Assembly (NCBI GenBank): GCA_964430565.1
Contig: CAYSFD010000054.1
Coordinates: forward strand, 1 to 20,762
Reading direction: 5' to 3'
DNA from: VBDM01 sp964430565
GTDB taxonomy: Bacteria; Pseudomonadota; Gammaproteobacteria; Burkholderiales; SG8-39
Length of the DNA stretch: 20,762 nt
Shown: piece by piece, positions 1 through 8,053 of the stretch
Position numbering within the stretch: position 1 is the stretch's first letter
Layout: each line of letters starts with the position of its first letter
Position numbers and translations under genes: made by a program
Notes under the pieces: generated by a model
The model's database searches: none
Told to the model about the DNA's origin: nothing
The model's input: the letters and a program-made list of their open reading frames with translations, nothing else

Positions 1-145
1 GGTCGTAGTTCTTCGCCTCCCCACCGTACTTCTTCGCCAGCACGTGCGTCATCGCCGCCGTCAGCGTCGTCTTGCCGTGGTCCACGTGACCGATCGTCCC
101 CACGTTCACGTGCGGCTTGGTGCGCTCAAATTTGCTCTTGGCCAT
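1..145 (-). CDS. tuf: Elongation factor Tu, N-terminal part (runs off the window)
   Basis: Translation from the ATG at 145 gives MAKSKFERTKPHVNVGTIG and continues with HVDHGKTTLTAAMTHVLAKK. This is the start of the EF-Tu GTPase domain, with the P-loop GHVDHGKT at residues 19-26. EF-Tu carries aminoacyl-tRNA to the ribosomal A site using GTP, in the cytoplasm. Only 48 codons are inside the window; the rest lies to the left. A GGGG-type ribosome binding site sits about ten bases before the start. The gene begins 31 bases after tRNA-Thr on the same strand and is expected to be cotranscribed with the three tRNAs, the classical tRNA-tufB layout. There is no serious alternative identity. Confidence 0.97.
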   Translation of the reverse strand, partial: MAKSKFERTKPHVNVGTIGHVDHGKTTLTAAMTHVLAKKYGGEAKNYD

Positions 146-176
146 GATGTGTACCCCTGCTTTTACGCTTGTTCGT

Positions 177-251
<75 letters not shown>

Positions 252-283
252 GACGTGCGCTACGCAAAAATTGTTACGCAATC

Positions 284-357
284 TGGAGCGGGTGAAGGGA
301 ATCGAACCCTCGTCGTAAGCTTGGAAGGCTTCTGCTCTACCATTGAGCTACACCCGC
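284..357 (-). tRNA. tRNA-Gly (anticodon TCC)
   Basis: The minus strand gives acceptor GCGGGTG paired with CACCCGC, anticodon loop CTTCCAA with anticodon TCC, T-loop GGTTCGATTCC and an encoded CCA. The first anticodon-stem pair (G27/A43) is unpaired and the other four are good. It lies between tRNA-Tyr and tRNA-Thr, with a 32-base spacer to tRNA-Thr. Confidence 0.97.
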
Positions 358-418
358 GCCGTGTAACCAACCTTACGACTGAACCCTTCGTCAAAACCAT
401 TCGAGGCGACCGATGACC

Positions 419-505
419 TGGTGGAGGAGGTTGGATTCGAACCAACGTAGGCGCAAGGCCAACAGATTTACAGTCTGCCCCCTTTAACCGCTCGGGCACC
501 CCTCC
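419..505 (-). tRNA. tRNA-Tyr (anticodon GTA)
   Basis: An 87-base class II tRNA with a long variable arm, as expected for tyrosine. Acceptor GGAGGGG pairs with CTCCTCC (one G-U pair), the anticodon loop CTGTAAA contains GTA, and the CCA is encoded. It is the first gene of the tRNA-tuf transcript, starting about 15 bases after the -10 box of the upstream promoter. Confidence 0.97.
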
Positions 506-519
506 GAACGAAACCGTTG

Positions 520-548
520 ATTATGGTCAGTTTCCCCAGGACTGTCAA
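520..548 (-). promoter_or_regulatory. Sigma-70 promoter of the tRNA-Tyr/Gly/Thr-tuf operon
   Basis: On the minus strand a perfect -35 box TTGACA (548-543) is followed after exactly 17 bases by CATAAT (525-520), one mismatch from the -10 consensus. Predicted transcription starts near 513, about eight bases before the 5' end of mature tRNA-Tyr, so the processed leader would be very short. A near-consensus promoter fits a stable-RNA and tuf operon. Confidence 0.9.
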
Positions 549-735
549 CGAAGGCTGGCACGTATTTCGCTTCTGCCGCCGGCCCGTTCAACACTCAAAG
601 CCGTTTCAACGCTGATTCGTTTTAAGATCGTCGGCGCTTTCAGGGCCTCAGGTCCGCCGGGTGAAACCGGGGGGTAAAATAGCCGGGCGAGTGAGTTCTG
701 CTGCTTCGCGCAACGCCACGCCACATGAAAATGAC

Positions 736-3700
736 ATGAACGCCCCCGCCCTTCCCCGCGAAATCGGCCTGGAGGACAAGTACACGCTGCCCTCCGGCCG
801 CGCTTTCATGACCGGTACCCAGGCGTTGGTGCGCCTGCCGATGCTGCAGCGCGCGCACGATCTCGCTGCCGGCCTCAATACCGGCGGCTTCATTTCGGGC
901 TACCGCGGCTCGCCGGTCGGCGGGTTCGACCAGGCGCTGTGGAAGGCCCAGAAGCATCTCGCCGAGCACCACATCAAGTTTCAACCGGGCGTCAACGAAG
1001 ACCTCGCCGCCACCGCGATCTGGGGCACTCAGCAGGTCAACCTCTTCCCTGACGCGAAGTACGACGGCGTGTTCGCGATGTGGTACGGCAAGGGCCCGGG
1101 GGTGGACCGCTGCGGCGACGTCTTCAAGCACGCCAACTCCGCGGGCACGTCAAAGCATGGCGGGGTGCTGGTGCTCGCCGGAGACGATCACGCCGCCAAA
1201 TCTTCGACTCTGGCGCACCAGAGCGAGCATGTCTTGAAGGCGTGCTGCATTCCGCTTCTCAATCCTTCAAGCGTGCAGGAGTATCTCGACCTCGGCCTGC
1301 ACGGCTTCGCCATGTCGCGTTTCTCCGGTTGCTGGGTGGCGTTCAAGTGCGTCACCGACGTGATCGAGTCGGGCGCGGTGGTCGAGCTCGATGCGCAGCG
1401 CGTGAGCGTCCTGACACCGCCGGACTTCGCCATGCCTCCGGGCGGCCTCAACATCCGCTGGCCCGACGGCTTCCTCGAGCAGGAAGCGCGGCTGCTCGAC
1501 TACAAGGTGTATGCGGCGCTCGCCTACTGCCGCGCCAACAAGCTCGACCGCATGGTGTGGGACAGTCCGCGGGCGCGCCTAGGCATCATCACTACCGGCA
1601 AGTCCTTCGGTGATACTTTGCAGGCTCTCGCCGACCTCGGCATCGACGAGCGCGTGGCGCGAGATGCCGGCATCCGCCTGTACAAGGTGGCGATGTCCTG
1701 GCCGCTCGAGCCGCAGGGCGCGCGCAAGTTTGCCGAGGAGCTGGAGGAAATCCTCGTGGTCGAGGAGAAGCGCCAAGTCATCGAGTACCAGATCAAGGAG
1801 GAGCTGTATAACTGGCGCGAAGGCATGCGCCCGCCGCGCGTCGTCGGCAAGTTCGACGACAACGGCGAATGGTCGATCGCGGAAGGGCAGCCGGCGGGCA
1901 ACTGGCTGCTCCCCGCGCATTACGAACTGTCACCCGCGCTGATAACGAAGGCCCTCGTCAGCCGCTTTGCGAAACTCGGGCTCGACCAGCGCATGGGCGA
2001 TCGTTACCGCGAGCGGGTCGCCTATCTCGAATTCAAGGAGAAGGCGCTCGCCAGGCCGCGGGTCGTCGCGAACCGCTCGCCCTATTTCTGCTCCGGCTGC
2101 CCGCACAACACTTCGACCCGCGTGCCCGAGGGCAGCCGCGCCATGGCGGGCATCGGCTGCCATTTCATGGCGCTGTGGATGGACCGCAATACCGCGACCT
2201 TCACCCACATGGGCGGCGAGGGCGCGTCCTGGATCGGGCAGGCACCTTTCACCGAGTGCCCGCACGTGTTCGCCAACATCGGCGACGGGACTTACTTTCA
2301 TTCGGGGCTCCTCGCAATCCGTGCGGCGGTGGCCGCCGGTGTGAGCATGACCTACAAGATCCTGTACAACGACGCGGTCGCGATGACCGGCGGCCAGCAC
2401 GTCGACGGCCCGCTAGACCCGGCGAGGGTCTCGCGCCAGATCGCCGCCGAAGGCGTGAAACCGATCGTCGCGGTGGTGGACGAGAAAGAGCCGCTACCCG
2501 CCGGACTCGACTGGGCCCCGGGCGTGACGATCCGCAAGCGCGAGGAACTCGACGCCGTGCAGCGCGAACTGCGCGAGATGAAGGGCGTGTCGGCGATCAT
2601 CTACGTGCAGACCTGCGCCAACGAAAAGCGGCGCCGCAGGAAACGCAATGAATTTCCCGATCCGCCGAAGCGCGTGGTAATCAACGAACTGGTCTGCGAA
2701 GGCTGCGGCGATTGCAGCGCCAAGTCGAATTGCCTCTCGGTCGAGCCGCTCGAAACCGAGTTCGGACGCAAGCGCACCATCAACCAGTCCGCCTGCAACA
2801 AGGATTTCTCGTGCCTGGGAGGCTTTTGCCCGAGTTTCGTGACGGTTGAAGGCGGCAGCCTGAGGAAGGGCAAGGCGGCCTCCCCTGATGGCGATTTGGA
2901 TTTTCCGCCGTTGCCCGATCCCCAAGCGCCCGCGCTGGACAAACCGTACGAAGTGCTCGTGACCGGAATCGGCGGCATGGGCGTGCTCACCATCGGCCAG
3001 ATCGTGGCGATGGCGGCGCACCTCGAGGGCAAAGGCGCCACCGTCCTCGACATGAGCGGCCTCGCGCAGAAGTTCGGCCCGGTGATGTCGCACGTGAGGA
3101 TCGCGCGCGCGCCCGAAGAGCTTCATTCGGTGCGGGTCGGCACGGGAGCCGCCGACCTCGTGCTCGGCTGCGACCTCGTCGTCGCTTCGGGTCTCGAGGC
3201 GCTCTCGAAAATGAACGACAAGAGCACCATGGTGCTGATCAACGCCACCGTATCGCCGACCGCCGCTTTCGTGAAGAACCCGGACTGGCAGCTTCCCGGA
3301 ACCGACCTGCAGGCGGACATCGTCGAGGCAGCCGGGGCGAAAAACGTCGATTTCGTGCCCGCCGGAAAACTCGCCACGGCGCTCATGGGCGACGCCATCG
3401 CGACGAACATGTTCATGCTCGGCTATGCGTTCCAGAAGGGTTGGGTCCCGCTCGCGGAAGCGTCGCTTTCGCGCGCGATCGAGTTGAACGGCGTCGCGGT
3501 CGAATTCAACAGGAAAGCGTTCCTGTGGGGGCGGCGCGCGGCGGCCGATCTCACGCGAGTCGAGCGCATCGCGACGCCGGCCGAAGTGATCCCCATCTCG
3601 CAGGCGTTCTCGCGCAACCTCGACGAACTCATCGCGCGCCGGGTCGAGTTTCTCACCGCCTATCAGGACGCCGCCTATGCGTCACGCTACAGGACGCTGG

Positions 3701-4269
3701 TCGAGCGCGTGCGCGCCGCCGAGTCGAAGCTGGGCGCCGGCACCGCGCTCACCGAGGCAGTCGCGCGCTACACCTTCAAGCTCATGGCCTACAAGGACGA
3801 ATACGAAGTGGCACGCCTGCACTCCGACCCGGCGTTCATGCAAAAGATCCAAGGCATGTTCGAAGGCGATTACAAGCTGAAATTTCACCTCGCTCCGCCG
3901 ATCTTCAACAAGCCCGATCCGATCACGGGCGAAGCGAAGAAGTCGGAGTTCGGTCCCTGGATGAGGGTGGCGTTTCGGGTGCTGGCAAAGCTGAAGGGCC
4001 TGCGTGGCACCGCGCTGGATATCTTCGGCCACACAGAGGAGCGCCGGACCGAGCGAAGATTAATCGTCGATTACGAAGCAACCGTGGGTGACCTTCTCGA
4101 TCGTCTGACCCGTGAAAACCACGCGCTCGCCGTAGAAATCGCGAGCGTTCCCGAGCATATCCGCGGTTACGGCCACGTCAAGCGCCGCCATCTCGACAGC
4201 GCGAAGAAAAAAGAAGCCGAACTGCTCACGCAATTTCGCGCGGGACGCGCCGCGGCGAAAGCCGCATAG
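736..4269 (+). CDS. Fused indolepyruvate/2-oxoacid:ferredoxin oxidoreductase (single chain)
   Basis: A protein of 1177 residues that joins the subunits of thiamine-diphosphate 2-oxoacid:ferredoxin oxidoreductases in one chain. In this family a 2-oxoacid (typically an aryl or branched-chain pyruvate from amino-acid transamination) and CoA give acyl-CoA, CO2 and reduced ferredoxin in the cytoplasm. Visible parts in order: an N-terminal pyrimidine-binding-like region (GFISGYRGSPVGG), CSGCPH near 455, a TPP/Mg motif GDGTYFHSG at 516-524, a cysteine cluster CEGCGDCSAKSNC from 654 with more cysteines after it that probably bind Fe-S, a gamma-type domain starting GIGGMGVLTIG at 744, and a long C-terminal extension. 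The ATG at 736 was preferred to an in-frame GTG at 661 because family-like sequence starts there; its ribosome binding site is weak. It is divergent from the tRNA-tuf operon. The exact substrate is not determined by sequence. Confidence 0.93.
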   Translation: MNAPALPREIGLEDKYTLPSGRAFMTGTQALVRLPMLQRAHDLAAGLNTGGFISGYRGSPVGGFDQALWKAQKHLAEHHIKFQPGVNEDLAATAIWGTQQVNLFPDAKYDGVFAMWYGKGPGVDRCGDVFKHANSAGTSKHGGVLVLAGDDHAAKSSTLAHQSEHVLKACCIPLLNPSSVQEYLDLGLHGFAMSRFSGCWVAFKCVTDVIESGAVVELDAQRVSVLTPPDFAMPPGGLNIRWPDGFLEQEARLLDYKVYAALAYCRANKLDRMVWDSPRARLGIITTGKSFGDTLQALADLGIDERVARDAGIRLYKVAMSWPLEPQGARKFAEELEEILVVEEKRQVIEYQIKEELYNWREGMRPPRVVGKFDDNGEWSIAEGQPAGNWLLPAHYELSPALITKALVSRFAKLGLDQRMGDRYRERVAYLEFKEKALARPRVVANRSPYFCSGCPHNTSTRVPEGSRAMAGIGCHFMALWMDRNTATFTHMGGEGASWIGQAPFTECPHVFANIGDGTYFHSGLLAIRAAVAAGVSMTYKILYNDAVAMTGGQHVDGPLDPARVSRQIAAEGVKPIVAVVDEKEPLPAGLDWAPGVTIRKREELDAVQRELREMKGVSAIIYVQTCANEKRRRRKRNEFPDPPKRVVINELVCEGCGDCSAKSNCLSVEPLETEFGRKRTINQSACNKDFSCLGGFCPSFVTVEGGSLRKGKAASPDGDLDFPPLPDPQAPALDKPYEVLVTGIGGMGVLTIGQIVAMAAHLEGKGATVLDMSGLAQKFGPVMSHVRIARAPEELHSVRVGTGAADLVLGCDLVVASGLEALSKMNDKSTMVLINATVSPTAAFVKNPDWQLPGTDLQADIVEAAGAKNVDFVPAGKLATALMGDAIATNMFMLGYAFQKGWVPLAEASLSRAIELNGVAVEFNRKAFLWGRRAAADLTRVERIATPAEVIPISQAFSRNLDELIARRVEFLTAYQDAAYASRYRTLVERVRAAESKLGAGTALTEAVARYTFKLMAYKDEYEVARLHSDPAFMQKIQGMFEGDYKLKFHLAPPIFNKPDPITGEAKKSEFGPWMRVAFRVLAKLKGLRGTALDIFGHTEERRTERRLIVDYEATVGDLLDRLTRENHALAVEIASVPEHIRGYGHVKRRHLDSAKKKEAELLTQFRAGRAAAKAA

Positions 4270-4311
4270 CCTGGGCGCCGAAGTTGTCACCGCCCCCAGT
4301 GTTCAGGGCTC

Positions 4312-4744
4312 TCATGCACCAACGAACGGATTGCGAATCCTGACCGATCCAATCAGTTGTCCATCGGAGAAGTCCTCGGACAGGATCTCATCGAGGCCGT
4401 AGTGCTCGGCATAGGCCCACAGATGCGCATCGAACCAGCTCAATTGATAGGTGGCGACTGCGCGGATTGCGGTGCGTACCAGCGATTCGGTGGGATACAG
4501 GATTTCGAACTGAACGAGCAGTGCTTCGGCTTCGCGCAGCGCGTCCGCCCACGGCAGTAAGCCGGCGCCTCCCCGTCCGACCGGGCGCGCAACCGCCTGC
4601 ACGAATTCGAATTGCCTGGTGCGGTACGCGCAGGACTTCCTGCTCCAGACCTTGCCGAAGCAATTCGCGCGCTATACGCTGCTTGGCGGGGTGCTTCGGA
4701 TCGTGGCGGTAGACCAGTACATTGGTATCGACCAACGCACTCAT
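4312..4744 (-). pseudogene. PIN-domain (VapC-like) toxin, frameshifted
   Basis: The N-terminal half reads from the ATG at 4744 as MSALVDTNVLVYRHDPKHPA through VLRVPHQAI, with the first PIN acidic residue at D6. At about 4608-4602 the frame breaks. The continuation EFVQAVARPVGRGG and the catalytic C-terminal half (SWFDAHLWAYAEHYGLDEIL, then SEDFSDG) are in another frame, ending at a TGA at 4312. Joining the frames restores a normal PIN toxin of about 145 residues with all expected acidic residues. PIN toxins are RNases that cleave tRNA or rRNA when not held by their antitoxin. The ATG overlaps the TGA of the preceding antitoxin-like frame (ATGA), as in real toxin-antitoxin operons. The break is probably a 2-base loss or 1-base gain; a sequencing error is possible. 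Confidence 0.8.
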
Positions 4745-4956
4745 CGCGTGTAGAGGTCCTCGCGCTTCCAGCCGCGGCTTTTGCCGCGCGGCAGACGCCG
4801 TTTGCGCTCGCGCTCCGACCGGCGGGCGGTCGCGGCATCGAACAGACGCAGGCGCTCGCGCAACGTGATTCGCGCCGTCGCACGGGTCGCGAGACGCGCG
4901 CGTAGCGTGCCTGCCGCGTCCTCCCAGGCGAGATGGCGCCTCGATCCGGAATCCGC
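4741..4956 (-). pseudogene. Antitoxin-like stretch upstream of the PIN toxin, probably degraded
   Basis: An open frame ends in RGWKREDLYTR with its TGA overlapping the toxin ATG, the position and coupling of a cognate antitoxin. The only candidate initiators are weak (a TTG at 4863 would give 40 residues, starting before RERLRLFDAATARR). No DNA-binding N-terminal domain is readable upstream: the frame runs back to the ParE stop codon without an ATG or GTG. I infer a truncated or decayed antitoxin. The charged C-terminal end would be the toxin-binding tail. It could also be a short functional antitoxin of a family I do not recognise. Confidence 0.4.
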
Positions 4957-5232
4957 TCAGCGATCTTCGCGGGTGTGGAAAATACGCAGCACAAACACAT
5001 CACGTACGGTCAGCTCGTAGCGGATCTCGTAGTCCCCGATCAGTATCCGCCGTACCTCGCGTGGCGCGAATTCCCGCAGGCGCTGGCCAAGCCGCGGGCG
5101 CGTGGGGATGCGCTTCGCGCCTGCGATGAGTTGGCGAACGGCCTGCGCAGCGGCCCGACGGTTGATCGGCTCAAGGAACTCGTGGAGCCGCACCAGGTCC
5201 GAGCGCGCACTGGTGGTCCAGCGCAGCGCCAC
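4957..5232 (-). CDS. ParE/RelE-family type II toxin
   Basis: A 91-residue protein starting at GTG (VALRWTTSARSDLVRLHEFL) that matches the compact ParE/RelE fold: an N-terminal strand, a helical hairpin with LHEFLEPINRRAAAQAVRQL, then PRLGQRLREFAPREVRRILI and a C-terminal strand pair GDYEIRYEL and VFVLRIFHTRED. The spacing of these blocks, including the RRILIGDYEIRYE and LRIFHTRE elements, is typical of ParE toxins, which act on DNA gyrase; RelE relatives instead cleave mRNA. The GTG lies two bases after the antitoxin stop, which supports this start and translational coupling. The length is normal for the family and the frame is uninterrupted, so it appears intact. Confidence 0.85.
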   Translation of the reverse strand: MALRWTTSARSDLVRLHEFLEPINRRAAAQAVRQLIAGAKRIPTRPRLGQRLREFAPREVRRILIGDYEIRYELTVRDVFVLRIFHTREDR

Positions 5233-5234
5233 GG

Positions 5235-5492
5235 TCAGCGGCGTGCCTTGCGCTTCGGAGTCCCTAAGCTTCCCGCCCAAGCCTCGATTTCGGCGTGCTC
5301 GTGTGCGCGCCCCGCTCTCACGTCGGCCAGCGCTTCGATCGTCATGCGACCGCGCTCTTCCTCCAGGGCGACGTAAGAAGCGATCGCCTCTTTTACGATC
5401 CACCCCTTGGGGCGGTCGAGGCGCTCGGCCAGCCCGTCGAGCTTTTCGGCGAGTTCGGCCGGCAGGTGGCTCGTTACGACGCGCGTTTCCAT
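5235..5492 (-). CDS. Ribbon-helix-helix (CopG/ParD-type) antitoxin
   Basis: An 85-residue protein. METRVVTSHLPAELAEKLDG is a ribbon-helix-helix opening (strand then helix), followed by LAERLDRPKGWIVKEAIASY as the second helix. The C-terminal half (ALEEERGRMTIEALADVRAG) is charged and helical, as expected of the part that wraps the toxin. It would neutralise the ParE-like toxin encoded two bases downstream and, as a dimer or higher oligomer, repress its own promoter. The ATG at 5492 follows directly after a 15-bp palindrome that could be its operator. The ribosome binding site is weak. Confidence 0.87.
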   Translation of the reverse strand: METRVVTSHLPAELAEKLDGLAERLDRPKGWIVKEAIASYVALEEERGRMTIEALADVRAGRAHEHAEIEAWAGSLGTPKRKARR

Positions 5493-5506
5493 CGGGTAGT
5501 CATCTT

Positions 5507-5521
5507 TAATCAGATTGATTA
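5507..5521. promoter_or_regulatory. Perfect palindrome upstream of the ParD/ParE pair, candidate operator
   Basis: TAATCA-GAT-TGATTA is a perfect inverted repeat (6-3-6) located 14 bases before the antitoxin ATG. It is AT-rich in an otherwise GC-rich neighbourhood. Ribbon-helix-helix antitoxins usually bind short palindromes over their own promoter, so this is the obvious candidate site. Function is inferred from position only. Confidence 0.55.
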
Positions 5522-5626
5522 GCGCATGCTAGCCGATGCACCCCGGTGGCGCAAGGTCCGCGCCTCAAGCCGGCCGCGCAGATTTGAGGGGATTCGTCGA
5601 ATTCGACAACCTGCTAATCTTCGCGA

Positions 5627-6298
5627 ATGTCCCTCACCCGCGCTGATCTAGAAAACGACTTGCTGCGAAAAAATTTTCGCCAGGCGCATCCCGAGGCGCC
5701 GGTGCTGTCCGATGCCGACCAGGAAGCCTCGCTCCGCGGACTGCTCGAAGGCCATCCGCCGGGCGCCGACGTGTGGCTGTTCGGCTACGGCTCGCTCGTC
5801 TGGAATCCCATCGTTCACTTCGACGAGCGGCGCGTTGCTCGCCTGCACGGTTTTCACCGCAGCTTCTGCCTGTGGTCACACGTCAACCGTGGGTCCCTGC
5901 AAAAGCCGGGGCTCGTGCTCGCACTGGATTCAGGCGGCAGCTGCCGAGGCGTGGCGTTCCGCATCGCCGGGCGCCATGCTGAAGACGAGTTGCGGCTTCT
6001 GTGGCGGCGCGAGATGGTGCTCGGCGCCTATTGTCCGCGCTGGGCCAAGGTCGATACCGGCGGGGAAACGCTTCAGGCGATCGCGTTTTTCGTCAACCGC
6101 GAGCACGCCAACTACGCCGGCAAGCTGCCGCTCGAAACGGTGATCAAGACCCTGGTAAGCACGCGCGGCCAGCTGGGCACGCCGGCCGAATATCTGTTGG
6201 AGACGGTGCGCGGGCTGATCGAGCACGGCGTGCGCGACGCGTACCTGCTCGAGCTTCGCAAGCGCGTGCTCGCCATGCATCCCGAGCTCGCGCGCTGA
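5627..6298 (+). CDS. chaC: ChaC-type gamma-glutamylcyclotransferase
   Basis: A 223-residue protein of the ChaC family, which cleaves glutathione to 5-oxoproline and Cys-Gly in the cytoplasm. The substrate-binding loop FGYGSLVWNP lies at residues 52-61, followed by HGFHRSFCLWSHVNRG near 74-89 and GGSCRGVAFRI near 103-113. The likely catalytic glutamate is E129 in RREMVLGAY. Length is close to E. coli ChaC (about 231 residues). The first 45 residues form the family's usual N-terminal lead-in, so the ATG at 5627 is reasonable although no strong Shine-Dalgarno is seen. It is convergent with fadD, with only nine bases between the stop codons. It is upstream of, but not in an operon with, the toxin-antitoxin genes. 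Confidence 0.92.
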   Translation: MSLTRADLENDLLRKNFRQAHPEAPVLSDADQEASLRGLLEGHPPGADVWLFGYGSLVWNPIVHFDERRVARLHGFHRSFCLWSHVNRGSLQKPGLVLALDSGGSCRGVAFRIAGRHAEDELRLLWRREMVLGAYCPRWAKVDTGGETLQAIAFFVNREHANYAGKLPLETVIKTLVSTRGQLGTPAEYLLETVRGLIEHGVRDAYLLELRKRVLAMHPELAR

Positions 6299-6307
6299 TA
6301 CAAACGA

Positions 6308-7972
6308 TCAGGCTTTCGCTTCCTCGCGCAGGGCACGACGCAGGATCTTCCCTACGTTCGTCTTCGGCAATTCCTTCCTGAACTCTATTTGCTTGGGCCG
6401 TTTGTAGCCGGTGAGATTCGCCTCACAGTGCTTGCGGATGTCGGCTTCGGTCAGCGCGGGGTCCTTCTTCACTACGAACAGCTTAGGCACCTCGCCGGCG
6501 TTGGCATCCGGCACGCCGATGGCCGCGCATTCGAGCACGCCCGGGTGCATGGCCACCACCTGCTCGATTTCATTCGGATAGACGTTGAAGCCCGAAACCA
6601 GAATCATGTCCTTCTTGCGGTCGACGATGCGCACGAACCCCTTCTCGTCCATCTCGCCGACATCGCCGGTGGCGAGGAAGCCGTCGGCGCCCAGCACCTT
6701 GGCGGTCTCATCGGGGCGATTCCAGTAACCCTTCATTACCTGCGGCCCGCGCACGCAGATCTCGCCGGGCTGCCCGCGCGCCACTTCCTTGCCGGCGTCG
6801 TCGCGCAGGACGAGCTCTGTCGAAGGCATCGGCAGGCCGATCGAGCCGCTGTACTCGGCGAGGTTGAGCGGATTCATCGTCGCGCAAGGGCTGGTCTCGG
6901 TGAGGCCGTAGCCCTCGAGCAGAGTGCGTCCGGTGACCTGTTTCCAGCGCTCCGCCACCGCTTTCTGGACCGCCATGCCGCCGCCGACGCACAGCTTGAC
7001 CGCGGAAAAGTCGAGCTTTTGGAAATCCGGGTTGTTCAGAAAAGCGTTGAACAGCGTGTTCACGCCCGTGATGATGTTGTAGCGGTGCTTCGAGAGCTCC
7101 TTGACGAAGGCGGGGATGTCGCGCGGATTGGTGATCAGTACATTCAAGCCGCCGACCTTCAACATGCTGAGGCAATTCACCGTGAGCGAAAAAATGTGAT
7201 ACAGCGGCAACGCGGTGATGATCACCGCCCGCTCGTCTCCGAGGCCGGGCAGCAGCCACGCGGTGGCCTGCTCGATGTTGGCGAGTATGTTTCGATGAAG
7301 CAGCATCGCGCCCTTGGACACGCCGGTGGTCCCGCCCGTGTACTGCAGGAAAGCGATGTCCTCGTGGCCGACCTGCACCGGCTTGAGCTGCATGCCTGCC
7401 GCCTCGCGCAGCACGTCGTTGAAGCGCAGCGCGCCCGGCAACTCGAACGCCGGCACCATTTTCTTCACCTTGCGCACCACGAAATTCACAATTACACCCT
7501 TGAGCCCGAGCATGTCGCCGAGCGCGGCGATCACCACGTGTTTCACCGGAGTCCTCGCGAGCACCTCCTGCACCGTGCGCGCGAAATTCTCGAGAACGAC
7601 GATGACCTCGGCGCCGGAGTCCTTGAGCTGGTGCTCGAGCTCGCGCGGCGTATACAGGGGATTGACGTTCACGACCACGCACCCGGCGCGCAGCGTGCCG
7701 AACATCGCAATCGGGTACTGCAGGCAATTGGGCATCATCACCGCGACCCGCGCGCCCTTCGCGAGGCCCTTCGCCTGCAGCCAGGCGCCGAAGTCGCGCG
7801 ACATCCGGTCGAGGTCGCCGAAGCTGATCGTCTTGCCCATGTTGTAATACGCCGGGCGCTCGCGGTAAGTCGCGACGCTCTTCTCGAACAGATCTCCGAT
7901 CGAGCGGTATTGGCGGTAGTCGATCTCGGCCGGGACACCTTTCGGGTAGTGCTTGAGCCAAATTTTTTCCAT
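6308..7972 (-). CDS. fadD: Long-chain fatty acyl-CoA ligase (FadD type)
   Basis: A 554-residue member of the ANL adenylating superfamily. It activates a carboxylic acid with ATP to the acyl-adenylate and then to acyl-CoA, usually at the inner membrane face. Landmarks in order: the phosphate-binding loop YTGGTTGVSKGAML near 211-224, GYGLTETSPC near 353-362, TGDVG near 434, the hinge and A8 motif DRKKDMILVSGFNVYP near 450-465, and the catalytic lysine region KTNVGKILRR close to the C terminus. MEKIWLKHYPKGVPAEIDY is the usual FadD opening. A good ribosome binding site GGGAG lies six bases before the ATG at 7972. It follows the FAD monooxygenase by 81 bases on the same strand, so it may share its transcript. 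Chain length and possible aryl-acid preference cannot be inferred. Confidence 0.95.
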   Translation of the reverse strand: MEKIWLKHYPKGVPAEIDYRQYRSIGDLFEKSVATYRERPAYYNMGKTISFGDLDRMSRDFGAWLQAKGLAKGARVAVMMPNCLQYPIAMFGTLRAGCVVVNVNPLYTPRELEHQLKDSGAEVIVVLENFARTVQEVLARTPVKHVVIAALGDMLGLKGVIVNFVVRKVKKMVPAFELPGALRFNDVLREAAGMQLKPVQVGHEDIAFLQYTGGTTGVSKGAMLLHRNILANIEQATAWLLPGLGDERAVIITALPLYHIFSLTVNCLSMLKVGGLNVLITNPRDIPAFVKELSKHRYNIITGVNTLFNAFLNNPDFQKLDFSAVKLCVGGGMAVQKAVAERWKQVTGRTLLEGYGLTETSPCATMNPLNLAEYSGSIGLPMPSTELVLRDDAGKEVARGQPGEICVRGPQVMKGYWNRPDETAKVLGADGFLATGDVGEMDEKGFVRIVDRKKDMILVSGFNVYPNEIEQVVAMHPGVLECAAIGVPDANAGEVPKLFVVKKDPALTEADIRKHCEANLTGYKRPKQIEFRKELPKTNVGKILRRALREEAKA

Positions 7973-8016
7973 GCTCGTCTCCCAATGTCGCGCCTTCTGC
8001 CAGGTTCCCGGTCACC

Positions 8017-8042
8017 GGGGCGGGAGAGCGCGCCTCCGCCCC
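8017..8042. other. GC-rich stem-loop between monooxygenase and fadD genes
   Basis: GGGGCGGGAG (8017-8026) can pair with CTCCGCCCC (8034-8042) with one bulged G, around a seven-base loop. A smaller hairpin CCCGG-TCA-CCGGG (8008-8020) overlaps it. No U-run follows on either strand, so this is not a standard intrinsic terminator. It may affect readthrough or mRNA stability in the 81-base spacer. Confidence 0.35.
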
Positions 8043-8053
8043 GATCCAGTCGC

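Noticed and set aside
661..735. GTG start at 661 for the oxidoreductase, adding 25 residues
   Set aside because: The extra residues do not look like the family and no better ribosome binding site precedes them.
4270..4311. Possible terminator (CTGGGCG against CGCCCCCAG) after the oxidoreductase stop
   Set aside because: The stem needs a bulge and a long loop and has no U-run, so it is too weak to call.
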